Origin: Saliphagus infecundisoli
GTDB lineage: Archaea > Halobacteriota > Halobacteria > Halobacteriales > Natrialbaceae
Length of the DNA stretch: 64,000 bases
Reading direction: 5' to 3'
Assembly: GCF_020177375.1 (NCBI RefSeq)
Contig: NZ_JAIWHV010000002.1
Span: 186,001-250,000, forward strand
The notes under the pieces are model-generated. The model did no database searches. It had not been told where the DNA came from and saw only the letters and a program-made list of their open reading frames with translations. Positions 55,509-64,000 of this stretch are shown in pieces (the stretch's first letter is position 1; every line of letters begins with the position of its first letter). Made by a program: the position numbers and the translations under genes.

Positions 55509-55988
55509 CTACAGGATCGGCTCGCTCTCGCCGTAAATCGCGAGGACGACCGCGGAGGTGTACGTCCCCGACTCCGCACTCGCGGTCTCGACGCGATCAT
55601 CGGGCTCGCCCAGATCCCACTCCCGAAGGTCGCCGCCGGCCTCGAGACCCTCCCGGACCCGGCGGCGGACGTCGTCGGCGTCGGCCTCGCCCGCGGCCTC
55701 GTAGAACAGCCCCGGGCCCGTCTCGCCCTCCCGGACCCAGCCGAGTGCGGCGCTCGCTCGGCCCGGCCCGGCGACGGTCGCCCGCGCCTCGACGACGGTC
55801 AGTTTCTCGCCCACCGGTCCGAGATCCGGGGCGGTTCCGACCGCCCGAACCTCGGCGTCCTCGGGGATCACCGAGGAGACGGGGACCAGGTTGTAGTTGC
55901 AGATCCCCGCCGCCGCGAGCGCCGCGTCGTAGGCGGCCATCTCCGTCGGCGCTGACGCCGACCCCCGGACGATCCGAATCGTTCCCAT
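55509..55988 (-). CDS. pdaD: Pyruvoyl-dependent arginine decarboxylase
   Basis: 159 residues. It converts arginine to agmatine, feeding agmatidine on tRNA-Ile2 and polyamines. The self-cleavage site is the Ser-Ser of PVSSVIPEDA at residues 38-39, which generates the pyruvoyl group and the small beta-subunit. VGEKLTVVEARATV and the AALGWVREG strand fit the family. ATG 55988 gives MGTIRIVRGS. Confidence 0.93.
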   Translation of the reverse strand: MGTIRIVRGSASAPTEMAAYDAALAAAGICNYNLVPVSSVIPEDAEVRAVGTAPDLGPVGEKLTVVEARATVAGPGRASAALGWVREGETGPGLFYEAAGEADADDVRRRVREGLEAGGDLREWDLGEPDDRVETASAESGTYTSAVVLAIYGESEPIL

Positions 55989-56071
55989 TGGCGGGGGTCG
56001 GGGATCGGCGGCGTAAGGGCTTGCGATCCGTGGACGACCTGCGCGATCAGGGTGGCGGTCGGTGGCCGTGA

Positions 56072-56333
56072 GCGGAGCCTGAAGAACTGAAGGCTCCGCG
56101 ATCCAACGAAAGAGCAAGCTCTTTCGAGCATCGCGAAACCGAAGGTTTCGCTCAACGGGAAAGGGCAGGCGTCCTATCGATACTCACCGCGAGCGACTGC
56201 AAGGAGCGAGCGGGCCGACGACCGATGTGGCGCGAACGAAGTGAGCGAAACGGAGAGAGGAGTGCTTTTCATCAACGCTAAGCGGAATCGGAGATTCCGC
56301 GAGGTCCGAAAGAACGCGAATCGCGCTCTTTCG
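56072..56333. repeat. Array of five near-perfect hairpins
   Basis: H1 56072-56099 GCGGAGCC/GGCTCCGC. H2 56107-56126 CGAAAGAG/CTCTTTCG with a 4-base loop. H3 56133-56151 GCGAAACC-GAA-GGTTTCGC. H4 56282-56300 GCGGAATC-GGA-GATTCCGC. H5 56307-56333 with outer arms CGAAAGA/TCTTTCG and inner CGCG/CGCG, one mismatch. H1 and H4 share GCGGA arms, and H2 and H5 share CGAAAGA arms, so the array looks like a duplicated pair. No gene reads through it convincingly. Confidence 0.7.
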
Positions 56334-56434
56334 AGATTTTGCCGAGTGCGGTCGCCTGAGTGATTAGCGCAATGGATGAATACGCATCACAGGCTCCAGC
56401 TCAAAGCGCTTCTCACCACGAGTGGATTTCCCGA

Positions 56435-56540
56435 TTAAACAAGCCTCCGAGCGTCGCTGAGAACTAGATCGCCACGTTCCTTCTGGATATTCAGGTGTTG
56501 CAGTGACCACTCTGCGACCGCACGCAGCGCAAAAGGTTGG
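56435..56540 (-). pseudogene. Possible gene remnant next to the PAN stop
   Basis: A minus-strand frame entering from the PAN 3' end reads FALRAVAEWSLQHLNIQKER, then GDLVLSDARRLV and stop (TAA at 56437). It looks like protein-coding sequence by composition but is cut off by the PAN gene. Further along another frame carries AGACDAYSSIALITQATALG. This is probably a decayed gene or transposase fragment. No family is named. Confidence 0.3.
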
Positions 56541-56544
56541 TCGT

Positions 56545-57777
56545 CTATTGGTAGAAGTAGCCCGCCGCGGGCACGACGTCGCTCCCGTCGTCGTCCTCGA
56601 TCTTCTCGATGGCGGCCTCGAAGTCGCCGGTCTCGACGGTGGTCCGGTCGTCCCGGATCGCGAACATCCCGGCCTCGGTCGTCAGACTCTCGATCTCGGC
56701 GCCGCTGTAGCCGTCGGTTTCGGCGGCGAGGGCAGCGAAGTCGACGTCCTCGGCGACTTCCATCCCGCGGGTGTGGATCTCGAAGATCCGCTCGCGGCCC
56801 GCCTCGTCGGGTTCGGGGACCTCGATGAGGCGGTCGAAGCGGCCCGGTCGGAGGATCGCGCGATCGAGCATATCGAAGCGGTTGGTCGCGGCGATGATCC
56901 GGACCTCGCCGCGGGCCTCGAAGCCGTCCATCTCGGAGAGCAGTTGCATCATCGTCCGCTGGACCTCGGCGTCTCCGGAGGTTTTGGACTCGGTTCGGGT
57001 CGCGGCGATGGCGTCGATCTCGTCGATGAAGATGATGGCGGGCTCTCGTTCGCGGGCCATCTCGAAGAGGTCCCGGACGAGCCGGGAGCCCTCGCCGATG
57101 AACTTCCGGACGAGTTCCGAGCCGGCCATCTTGATGAAGGTGGCGTCGGTCTTGTTCGCGACCGCTTTGGCGAGCATCGTCTTCCCGGTACCCGGCGGGC
57201 CGTAGAGGAGCACTCCCGAGGGCGGGTCGATTCCGACCTCCTCGAAGACCTCGGGCTGGGAGAGGGGCTGTTCGACGGCCTCGCGGACGTCTCGGACCTG
57301 CTCGTCGATGCCGCCGATCTCCTCGTAGCCGACCTCGGGGCTCTCGGTGATCTCCATCGCCTGGGCCCGCGCGTCGGTCTCGGCGTTGAGCACCGTCTGG
57401 ATGCCAAAGGAGTCGTCGACGGCGACCCGGTCGCCGGCGTCCAAGCGCTCGTAGGTCCGCGGGGCGGCCTCGGTCAGCACCTCCTGATTGTTGCCGTGTT
57501 GTTTGACGACGACCTCGCCGTCGTCGAACGTGTCCTCGACGGTCGCGACGTACAGCGAGGAGCTCTTCAGGGCCTTGTTCTCGCGTTCGACGCGGTCTGC
57601 CTCCTCCTGGAGTTGCTCGCGGCGCTCGGTCGCGGCCTCGAGCTGGTCGTCGAGTTCGGCGTTGACCTCGGCGATCTCGTAGAAGTGAGAGCGAAGCGCC
57701 TCGAGTCGTTTGTCGTCGGGTAGCTCCGGATCGATCTCGCGCGTCGGTCGATCGGGAAGCGACGGGCTTCGGGACAT
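56545..57777 (-). CDS. pan: Proteasome-activating nucleotidase PAN
   Basis: 410 residues. A hexameric AAA ATPase that unfolds substrates for the 20S proteasome. Coiled coil at residues about 30-75, OB domain 75-135, Walker A GPPGTGKT at 193-200, Walker B IIFIDEIDAIA, the SRH ATNRFDMLDRAILRPGRFDR, and the C-terminal HbYX motif in GYFYQ, which docks into the 20S alpha ring. Paired with SAMP2 elsewhere in the window, it belongs to the archaeal protein-turnover system. Confidence 0.96.
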   Translation of the reverse strand: MSRSPSLPDRPTREIDPELPDDKRLEALRSHFYEIAEVNAELDDQLEAATERREQLQEEADRVERENKALKSSSLYVATVEDTFDDGEVVVKQHGNNQEVLTEAAPRTYERLDAGDRVAVDDSFGIQTVLNAETDARAQAMEITESPEVGYEEIGGIDEQVRDVREAVEQPLSQPEVFEEVGIDPPSGVLLYGPPGTGKTMLAKAVANKTDATFIKMAGSELVRKFIGEGSRLVRDLFEMAREREPAIIFIDEIDAIAATRTESKTSGDAEVQRTMMQLLSEMDGFEARGEVRIIAATNRFDMLDRAILRPGRFDRLIEVPEPDEAGRERIFEIHTRGMEVAEDVDFAALAAETDGYSGAEIESLTTEAGMFAIRDDRTTVETGDFEAAIEKIEDDDGSDVVPAAGYFYQ

Positions 57778-57890
57778 CCTGTTGTACACCGGTAAGTCGT
57801 GGACCGTAAATGTGCCTTTGGGTCCCGACCGTTTTCTCGGGCTTCGACCGAATCGCGGGTCTGACGGCCGAACGCGCGAGTAATCCTCGC

Positions 57891-59687
57891 TTACGCGTCC
57901 AGCAACGACTCGAGGTCGGCGATCCGGTCCTCGTAGCTCCCGATCGCGCGCTCGATCGGCTCGGCGGAGTCCATGTCGACGCCCGCGATCCGGAGGAGCT
58001 CGAGGGGGTACTCCCTGGACCCGCTTCGGAGGAACTCGCGGTAGTCGGCCGCCCGCGCCTCGCCGTCCTCCTCGATACCGTCGGCGATGGCGAGCGCCGC
58101 GACGATCCCGGTCGAGTACTGGTAGACGTAAAAGGCCCGGTAGAAGTGGGGGATCCGCATCCACTCGCGGGCGATCCGGTCGTCTACCGCCGCGGGTTCG
58201 TAGTAGCGGCCCTTGAGGTCGCCGTAGAGCTCGTCCAGACGGTCGGCAGTCAGCGCCTCCCCTTCCTCCTCTAACCGGTGGGTCTCGTGTTCGAACTCGG
58301 CGAACAGCGTCTGGCGGAACAGCGTCGAGCGCACCCGTTCGAGGAACTCGTTGACGACGTGGCGCCGGAACGCCTCGTCCTCGACGGTCGAAAGCAGGTG
58401 GTTGGTGAGCAGCGCCTCGTTGACCGTGCTCGCGACCTCGGCGACGAAGATCTCGTAGCCCGAGTAGACGTAGGGCTGGCTCTCGGAGGCGAGTTCGGAG
58501 TGCATCGAGTGGCCCAGTTCGTGGGCCAGGGTGTACATCGAGGAGACGTCGTCCTGGTAGTTCATCAGGATGAACGGCTGGGTGTCGTACGTCCCACCCG
58601 AGTACGCGCCCGATCGTTTGCCCTCGTTCTCGTAGACGTCGACCCACCGGGAGTCGAGACCCTCGGCGACCCGGGACTGGTACTCCTCGCCCAGCGGCGC
58701 GACCGCCTCGACGACGTGGTCGGTCGCCTCCTCGTAGGAGAGGTCGGGACCCTCGTCGCCCGTCAGGGGCATGTAGAGGTCCCACATCCGGAGCTCGTCG
58801 AGTTCCAGGGCGTCCCGCTTGAGTTCGGCGTGGCGGTGGAGCGCCCCGAGGTTGTCGTTGACCGTCTCGACCAGGGTGTCGTACACCGAGACGGGGACGT
58901 TCGGGCCGTCGAGGGCGGCCGCGCGGGCCGTGTCGTAGTTGCGGGCGCGGGCGAGTTTCACGTCGGATTTGACGCTGTTCTTGTAGGCGGAGGCGACCGT
59001 GTTGCGTACGTCGCCCCACTCGTCGAAGTACGTCTCGTGGACCCGCCGACGGAACTCCCGGTCGGGGCGTTTGAGCAGCGTCGTGAAGTTGCTCTGGGTC
59101 AGTTCGACGGCCTCGCCATCGCTGTCCTCGACGTCGGGAAACGTCATGTCGGCGTCCGACAACATGCTGTAGACGTCGCCGGTCGCCCCCGTCACCTCGC
59201 CCAAGTCGGCGAGGAGGGCCTCGACCTCCGCCGACCGCGTGTGGGGTTTCATCCGGAGGACGTCGTCGACGTAGTGATCGTAGGTCTCCAGATTGGGTTC
59301 GACCTCGCACATCGCCTCGAACTCCTCGCGGGTGAGCGACTGGATCTCGGGTTCGAGATACGAGCCTGTCGACTGGGCCTCGGCGGCAAGCGACTGGGCG
59401 CGGGCCGAAAGCGCCTGGTAGCGCTGGTCGGTCGTGTCCTCGTCGCTTCGCATCCGGGCGTAGGAGGCGACCATCGCGACCTCGCGCATGACCTCCTCGT
59501 GGCAGGCGAGGGCGTCGAGGAGGGTCTCGGCGTCCTCCACGGCGCGTCCCTCGTAGGATTCGAGGTCCTCGATGCGATCCTCGACGGCCTCGTAGGCCGC
59601 CTCCCAGTCGTCGTCGCTCGCGTAGATGCTCTCCAGATCCCACTTGTCTGCGGGGTCCACCTCGGACCGTTCGGGAACCGAACTCAT
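57891..59687 (-). CDS. pepF: Oligoendopeptidase F (M3 family)
   Basis: 598 residues. A cytoplasmic zinc peptidase cutting short peptides, probably those released by the proteasome. The zinc site HELGH is at residues 389-393, with YEIFVAEVASTVNE containing the third ligand Glu. The N-terminal helical cap domain is normal. ATG 59687 gives MSSVPERSEVDPADKWDLESIYAS. Divergent from the lactonase-fold gene. Confidence 0.95.
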   Translation of the reverse strand: MSSVPERSEVDPADKWDLESIYASDDDWEAAYEAVEDRIEDLESYEGRAVEDAETLLDALACHEEVMREVAMVASYARMRSDEDTTDQRYQALSARAQSLAAEAQSTGSYLEPEIQSLTREEFEAMCEVEPNLETYDHYVDDVLRMKPHTRSAEVEALLADLGEVTGATGDVYSMLSDADMTFPDVEDSDGEAVELTQSNFTTLLKRPDREFRRRVHETYFDEWGDVRNTVASAYKNSVKSDVKLARARNYDTARAAALDGPNVPVSVYDTLVETVNDNLGALHRHAELKRDALELDELRMWDLYMPLTGDEGPDLSYEEATDHVVEAVAPLGEEYQSRVAEGLDSRWVDVYENEGKRSGAYSGGTYDTQPFILMNYQDDVSSMYTLAHELGHSMHSELASESQPYVYSGYEIFVAEVASTVNEALLTNHLLSTVEDEAFRRHVVNEFLERVRSTLFRQTLFAEFEHETHRLEEEGEALTADRLDELYGDLKGRYYEPAAVDDRIAREWMRIPHFYRAFYVYQYSTGIVAALAIADGIEEDGEARAADYREFLRSGSREYPLELLRIAGVDMDSAEPIERAIGSYEDRIADLESLLDA

Positions 59688-59801
59688 GGCACGGGTTTCG
59701 AATCGCAACGGGTAAAGCGTGACGAACGCCGCGAGGGAGAGAGAATCGCGGCCGTCGCCGCTTCCGACAGGGTGATTCGGCTCGCCCCGGAACGGTCGTC
59801 G

Positions 59802-60857
59802 ATGGCGATCGATCCTACGCTCGCGTTCGTCGCGGCCTCGACCGACGCCGGCGAGGACGGCGTCCTCGGCTTCCGCCTCGAGGACGGGCGACTCGAGACG
59901 ACGGGTGCGGCCGACGGCGGCTCGCGCCCGGCGTTTCTCGCCGCGAGTCCCGACGGAACCCGCCTGTACGTCGCCAACCGGGAGGGCGAGGACGGACGGA
60001 TCGTCGCCTATACGATCGAGGAGCGTGGAACCCTCTCGCGGCTGAACGCGGTCCCGACGGGCGGCGGGGGGACGCCGTGTTACTGCAGCGTCGATCCGAC
60101 CGGCCGATGCGTGCTGACCGCCCAGTACGGCGGCGGAACGGTGTCGGTGCTCCCGATCGACGGGGACGGCCGGCTCGGCGGGCCGACGGCAGTCGTCGAC
60201 CACGAGGGGTCGGGCCCGGACGCCGACCGCCAGTCCGAACCGCACCCCCACGCCTTCCTCGCGGGCCCGGACGGCGAGTACGCCTACGCGCCCGACCTCG
60301 GCGCCGACCGCGTCTTCGTCTACGCCCTCGATCCCGTAGCCGGCCGCGTCGAACCCGCCGACTGCGGCCACGTCGACGTCCACCCCGGCGCCGGACCGCG
60401 CCACCTCGCTTTCGATCCGACCGGCCGCTATGCCTACGTGATCGGTGAACTCGATTCGACCGTGACGGCGTTCGAACGCGACCTCGACACCGGCGGGCTC
60501 AAGCCGGTCGCGGTCGCGAGCACGCTCCCCGAGGGGTTCGACGGCGAGAACGCCGCGGCCGATATCCACGTTCATCCCACCGGGGAGTTTCTCTACGGCT
60601 CGAACCGCGGCCACGACTCGATCGCCGTCTACGAACTCGGGGGTGACGGCCGCCCAACCCTCCTCGGGACCGAGCCGACCCGGGGCGAGTGGCCCCGTAA
60701 CTTCGCGCTCGATCCCGCCGGCGAGGTCCTGTTCGCCGAGAACGCCGACAGCGACACGATCGTCGCCTTCGCCGTCGGGAGCGACGGCGCCCTCGAGGCC
60801 ACGGGCGAGGTGACTGACTGTCCGTCTCCGGTCTGTCTGGCGTTCGTGACCGGGTAG
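59802..60857 (+). CDS. Lactonase-fold beta-propeller protein (6-phosphogluconolactonase-like)
   Basis: 351 residues, seven-bladed propeller of the YbhE/Pgl type. Repeats such as AASPDGTRLYVANREG, CYCSVDPTGRCVLTAQYGGGTVSVL, DPTGRYAYVIGELDSTVTAF and IHVHPTGEFLYGSNRGHDSIAVY are typical. The family includes 6-phosphogluconolactonase and 3-carboxymuconate cyclase. The lactone substrate is unknown here. Confidence 0.88.
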   Translation: MAIDPTLAFVAASTDAGEDGVLGFRLEDGRLETTGAADGGSRPAFLAASPDGTRLYVANREGEDGRIVAYTIEERGTLSRLNAVPTGGGGTPCYCSVDPTGRCVLTAQYGGGTVSVLPIDGDGRLGGPTAVVDHEGSGPDADRQSEPHPHAFLAGPDGEYAYAPDLGADRVFVYALDPVAGRVEPADCGHVDVHPGAGPRHLAFDPTGRYAYVIGELDSTVTAFERDLDTGGLKPVAVASTLPEGFDGENAAADIHVHPTGEFLYGSNRGHDSIAVYELGGDGRPTLLGTEPTRGEWPRNFALDPAGEVLFAENADSDTIVAFAVGSDGALEATGEVTDCPSPVCLAFVTG

Positions 60858-60914
60858 TCCCCACCCGATTTGGGGCATACCGCCCACGATCGAGCGTGCG
60901 TCCGTAACGGCCCG

Positions 60915-61010
60915 CTACGGAAGGTAGGTCGCGAGACAGTTCACGATTCGATCGAGTCGCTCGTTGACTCCGTCCTCCGGTTCTTCCTCCTCATCGGATT
61001 CGGAGGCCAT
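60915..61010 (-). CDS. Possible 31-residue acidic microprotein
   Basis: Reads MASESDEEEEPEDGVNERLD then RIVNCLATYLP. An acidic N-terminus and a short amphipathic end. A T-rich block on the minus strand (TCTTTTTACC, 61037-61046) lies about the right distance upstream for a leaderless start. The frame could extend to 61127, but that part has no coding character. Support is weak. Confidence 0.35.
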   Translation of the reverse strand: MASESDEEEEPEDGVNERLDRIVNCLATYLP

Positions 61011-61338
61011 ACTCCGTTCACGGAGCGTTTCGGTAAAAAGATCCCTTCTCGAGGAGGTCGCTTCCTCATGCCCCGGACGCAACGCGACGGCCGATACGAA
61101 CTGAGGTACCGGCTGTCCGTCCGTCACGGTTCCCGAGGGGATCGAGTGCGGAGAATCACAGGTACAGACCGCAGTATGAGACGGGGAGTTCGACGGGACC
61201 TCCGGATTGCACCCCCGGCTGGCTCCGTCTCGGATCGTTCGGCGTCGAACTCGGAGCGCGGTTCGATCCCAACGCGTGGTGTCACGACCGGCGTAACGGG
61301 GACGATCGCGGCCGTCAGGGGCGGCTCCGTTCGGCGGG
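61011..61338. other. Intergenic stretch with no recognisable feature
   Basis: About 330 bases between the possible microprotein and the SGNH hydrolase stop. No plausible gene, tRNA or strong hairpin was seen on either strand. Confidence 0.5.
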
Positions 61339-62352
61339 CTACTCGACTATCCTCTCGAGCCGGTCGGCCAGCGCGGTCCCGATCATCGCCATCCCGTCGT
61401 CGCCCGGGTGGAGGAGGTCTGCGGTCAGTCCGGAGACCTCCATCAGATCGGGGCCCGAGACGAGGTGGAGGTCGTCGTGGTCGGAGTCGGCGACGATCGA
61501 GCGCAAGGCGTCGCGAAAGCCCTCGCTTCGCTCGCGGTCGCCGCTGGCGGTGAGGTCCGCGAAGTACGGGAGGAGGGTGACGCAGGCGATCGGTTTCTCG
61601 GGATGGGCCGCCGCGATCGTCTCGACGAAGGTCTCGGCGCGAGAGTGGAACTCGTCGATCGAGAAGTCGGCGTTGGCCATGTTCACCGACAGCGAGAGCG
61701 TCGCGACGTCGAAGTCCTCGCGGCCCGCGATGTGGTCGGCCATCGTCCGATCGCAGTACGCCGAGCCCGAACAGCCGAGGTTCAGGGCGTCGTACCCCAG
61801 TTCGCGGGCGACCCGGGTGACGTAGTTCGTGTGGGGCGTCGAGGCCGCGGCGCCCTCGGTGATCGAGGTTCCGTAGGCGAGGTATCGGGTGTCCGGAAGC
61901 TCGTCGGCCGTCGGCGGGCGACACTCCCCCGCGACGTCGTGGACGGCGACCGCGGGCGTGCGCTCGGTAAGGAGCCGACAGACCCGCGGGTCGAATCGAC
62001 CCGTCTCGGTGCCCTCGGAGAGGTCGGCCAGCCGGTCGGGAACTCTGAGGGATAGGGTCTCGGGTTCGGGGCCGATCTCGGTCGGCTTCCAGGGCTGGAA
62101 CACGCCCCAGAACGGGTGGATTCTCGTCGGTTCGGGAGCAGAGAGCGTCACCTCGATCTCGGCGTCCCCCTCGGGAACGAACCGGATCTCGCATCCCGTG
62201 GGTTCGCCCACCCGCTCGCGGGCGCTGTCGTTCAGCCCCTCGCCGACGGAGGCGGGCACGCGACGAAGCCGGTCGCCCTCGGGGTTCCACTCGGCGGGAA
62301 CCGTCTCGGCGACGTTGTGCAACGAGATCGACGGGTACTCGGCGATCGACAT
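61339..62352 (-). CDS. SGNH/GDSL-family hydrolase
   Basis: 337 residues. The N-terminal third is a beta-sandwich-like accessory domain (residues about 1-140). The catalytic domain has block I as RYLAYGTSITEGA (nucleophile Ser), the Gly/Asn blocks NLGCSGSAYCD and LSVNMANADF, and block V DLLHPGDDGM with catalytic Asp/His. It should be an esterase or carbohydrate deacetylase. No signal peptide is seen, so it is probably cytoplasmic. Confidence 0.88.
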   Translation of the reverse strand: MSIAEYPSISLHNVAETVPAEWNPEGDRLRRVPASVGEGLNDSARERVGEPTGCEIRFVPEGDAEIEVTLSAPEPTRIHPFWGVFQPWKPTEIGPEPETLSLRVPDRLADLSEGTETGRFDPRVCRLLTERTPAVAVHDVAGECRPPTADELPDTRYLAYGTSITEGAAASTPHTNYVTRVARELGYDALNLGCSGSAYCDRTMADHIAGREDFDVATLSLSVNMANADFSIDEFHSRAETFVETIAAAHPEKPIACVTLLPYFADLTASGDRERSEGFRDALRSIVADSDHDDLHLVSGPDLMEVSGLTADLLHPGDDGMAMIGTALADRLERIVE

Positions 62353-62486
62353 TGGATCTGACTCGGCGATCGGATCGGGGTTACATTGCTCTGTTGGAAC
62401 GCCCTGGCTCTCGTCCGTCGGTTTCCTTCCTTCCCCGCTTCGGAACAGCGTACAGTCCGGACTACCAAGCCGGCCGATAGCAAGGG

Positions 62487-63332
62487 TTACTGCGAGATCC
62501 CGTAGACGTCGCCGGTCCACTCGCGGGCGGGCGTGTCGTACACCGGCTGGTCGCGCTCGCGCTCGTCCAGCCGTTCTCTGTCCTCCTCGTCGAGTTCCCA
62601 CTCGAGCACGTCGAGGTTCTCCCGGACGTGGTCGGGACTCGAGGATTTCGGGAGCGGAACGACGTCGCGCTCTATCGCCCACCGGAGGACGATCTGGGCG
62701 GGGGACTTGTCGTAGGAGTCGGCGAGTTCGTTGACGACCTCGTCCTCGAAGATCTCGGTGCGAGCGAGGGGCGCTGCGGCCTCGATGGTGGTGTCGGTCT
62801 CGCGGCAGTAGTCGACGAGGTCGGGGCGCTGGAACCAGGGGTGGAACTCGATCTGGTTGACCGCGATGTCGACCGGCGAGACGTGGTGGGCACAGCTGAG
62901 CTGGTAGGCCGAGAAGTTCGAGACGCCGACGTTTCGCACCAGCCCCTCCTCCTCCAAGGTGGCCATCGCCTGGAGGCTCTCGCGGAGCGAGATCGCGGGG
63001 TTGGGCCAGTGGATCAGGTAGAGGTCCAGGTAGTCCGTGCCCAGTTTCTCGAGGGAGTCCTCGCAGGCCCCGATCAGCGACTCGTAGCCGAGGTTCTTCG
63101 GGAGCACCTTCGAGGTCACGAAGAGGTCCTCCCGGTCGATGTCGTGGTCGGCGATCGCCTCGCCGACCGCTTCCTCGTTCATGTATCCCTCCGCGGTGTC
63201 GATATGGGTGTAGCCCGCGTCGAGAGCAGCCCGGACCGACTCCTGGACCGTCTCGCCCGCGATGTCCCAGGTGCCACAGCCGACCACGGGCAGTTCGTCG
63301 CCGCTCGGGAGCGTCGTCGTCGGGGTCGTCAT
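62487..63332 (-). CDS. Aldo/keto reductase
   Basis: 281 residues, (beta/alpha)8 NADPH-dependent oxidoreductase. The catalytic tetrad residues appear in HIDTAEGYMNEE (Asp and Tyr), FVTSKVLPKN (Lys) and DLYLIHWP (His). LPKSSSPDHVRENLDV is the cofactor phosphate loop. ATG 63332 gives MTTPTTTLPSGDELPVVGCGTW. The substrate is unknown. It follows nothing in an obvious operon. Confidence 0.93.
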   Translation of the reverse strand: MTTPTTTLPSGDELPVVGCGTWDIAGETVQESVRAALDAGYTHIDTAEGYMNEEAVGEAIADHDIDREDLFVTSKVLPKNLGYESLIGACEDSLEKLGTDYLDLYLIHWPNPAISLRESLQAMATLEEEGLVRNVGVSNFSAYQLSCAHHVSPVDIAVNQIEFHPWFQRPDLVDYCRETDTTIEAAAPLARTEIFEDEVVNELADSYDKSPAQIVLRWAIERDVVPLPKSSSPDHVRENLDVLEWELDEEDRERLDERERDQPVYDTPAREWTGDVYGISQ

Positions 63333-63572
63333 GGGCGAGCGTAGCCGGGTTGGCGCCTTTATCGTGGCGCTTGCGGCAGGAGTGATCGTAGTTGGTGACG
63401 TGACGAGGTCCCGTAGCGAGGAGTCCATCGGACAGCGGTGAAGACGATGTCGGAAGCCGCCGGCCCCTTCCAGTCCCATCCCGAAGCGGTTGCTCTGCTG
63501 GCACTCGCCTCTCCAAACACGACTTGTACCAGGGCCGGGAGCTTCATGGCTCGCGGGGCGAATCGGGACCCC

Positions 63573-64000
63573 ATGAGCGAGGAAATCGATATCGATGCCG
63601 ATGACAGTCTCGAGCGCGCGCTCGGCCGGGCGTGGTCCTCGGATCGGCCCTGGAACCTGCTGACCCGGCTGACCGAACTCCCGAACCGGATGGGCGGCTC
63701 GCCGGGCGAGCGCCGCGCGGCCGAACTCGTCCGCGAGGAGTTCGAGTCAATCGGCCTCGCGGACGTCCGAACGGCGGAGTTCCCGATGGCCCGCTGGGAG
63801 CGGGGGGAAACGGAGCTTGCGGTCACCGATCCCGTCGAGCGCTCCTTTCGGGCGATCGCCCTGCCGTACTCGCCGGCCGGCGACGTCGAGGGGCCGATCG
63901 TTGACGTCGGCTACGGCACCCCCGAGGAGATCGAGGACGCGGGCGAGGCTCTCGACGGAGCCATCGCCCTCTCGAGCACGACGACGCCGCCGGGCCGGCG
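63573..64000 (+). CDS. M28-family peptidase, truncated by window end
   Basis: The first 142 codons only. ERALGRAWSSDRPWNLLTRLTELPNRMGGSPGERRAAELVREEFESIGLADVRTAEFPMARWERGE is the N-terminal part of M28 zinc aminopeptidases before the metal ligands, followed by the start of a PA-like insert. ATG 63573 is preferred, and an in-frame ATG at 63546 would add nine residues. The zinc ligands lie beyond the window. Confidence 0.8.
   Translation, partial: MSEEIDIDADDSLERALGRAWSSDRPWNLLTRLTELPNRMGGSPGERRAAELVREEFESIGLADVRTAEFPMARWERGETELAVTDPVERSFRAIALPYSPAGDVEGPIVDVGYGTPEEIEDAGEALDGAIALSSTTTPPGR

Overview
This window is chromosomal DNA from a halophilic archaeon (class Halobacteria). The evidence is the archaeal 16S - tRNA-Ala - 23S - 5S - tRNA-Cys operon, the very acidic GC-rich proteins, TATA-type promoters that often sit about 26 bases before a start codon (leaderless genes), Tat-type lipoprotein signals, and archaeal markers such as PAN, SAMP2, NOB1, TrmY, Pus10 and aIF5B/IF-2. 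No genus can be fixed from this evidence alone.

Layout. 1-5194: rRNA operon, with the 16S truncated at its 5' end by the window edge and a textbook bulge-helix-bulge processing stem around 23S. 5.4-12.3 kb: LLM flavin oxidoreductase, a JAMM-like protein, TrkH, aspartate kinase, and a phosphate transporter/UspA pair. 12.4-13.93 kb: an AT-richer island with a TrkA-C membrane protein, a highly structured noncoding cassette whose two ends are related palindromes (likely an IS200/IS605-type remnant), and a MITE-like element abutting rpiA. 13.96-22.7 kb: rpiA, a Rieske protein, a 55-residue histone-fold protein divergent from larB, small zinc-finger genes, a phosphohexomutase, a SAMP2-type ubiquitin-like modifier overlapping an acetyltransferase, and a bactofilin-like membrane protein. 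22.8-28.7 kb: RFC small subunit split by a 696-residue intein in its Walker A motif, then alaS. 28.9-35.9 kb: a large Asp/Asn/Thr-rich lipoprotein, MATE and CPA1 transporters, tRNA-Pro(CGG) with a duplicated 3' end (att-like scar), and TrmY. 35.9-45.7 kb: HtrA-like lipoprotein, Pus10, YbaK-type deacylase, RNase HII, DUF502, a Ca/Na exchanger, DUF2270, and SecF/SecD. 45.8-55.9 kb: small conserved genes, Nudix, glucose-6-phosphate isomerase, a CPBP protease, a PRC-barrel/NOB1 pair divergent from infB, a lipoprotein, and pyruvoyl-dependent arginine decarboxylase. 56-64 kb: a five-hairpin array with a possible broken reading frame, PAN, PepF, a lactonase-fold protein, an SGNH hydrolase, an aldo/keto reductase, and a truncated M28 peptidase.

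Most genes are core housekeeping: RNA modification and processing (TrmY, Pus10, NOB1, tRNAs), translation (alaS, infB, YbaK), replication (RFC, RNase HII), protein export and turnover (SecDF, HtrA, PAN, SAMP2, PepF), sugar phosphates (rpiA, pgi, phosphomutase) and K+/phosphate/Na+/Ca2+ transport. The parts that depart from this are the intein, the 13.2-13.9 kb structured/mobile segment, the tRNA-Pro att scar, the 56 kb hairpin array and two AT-rich membrane-protein genes.
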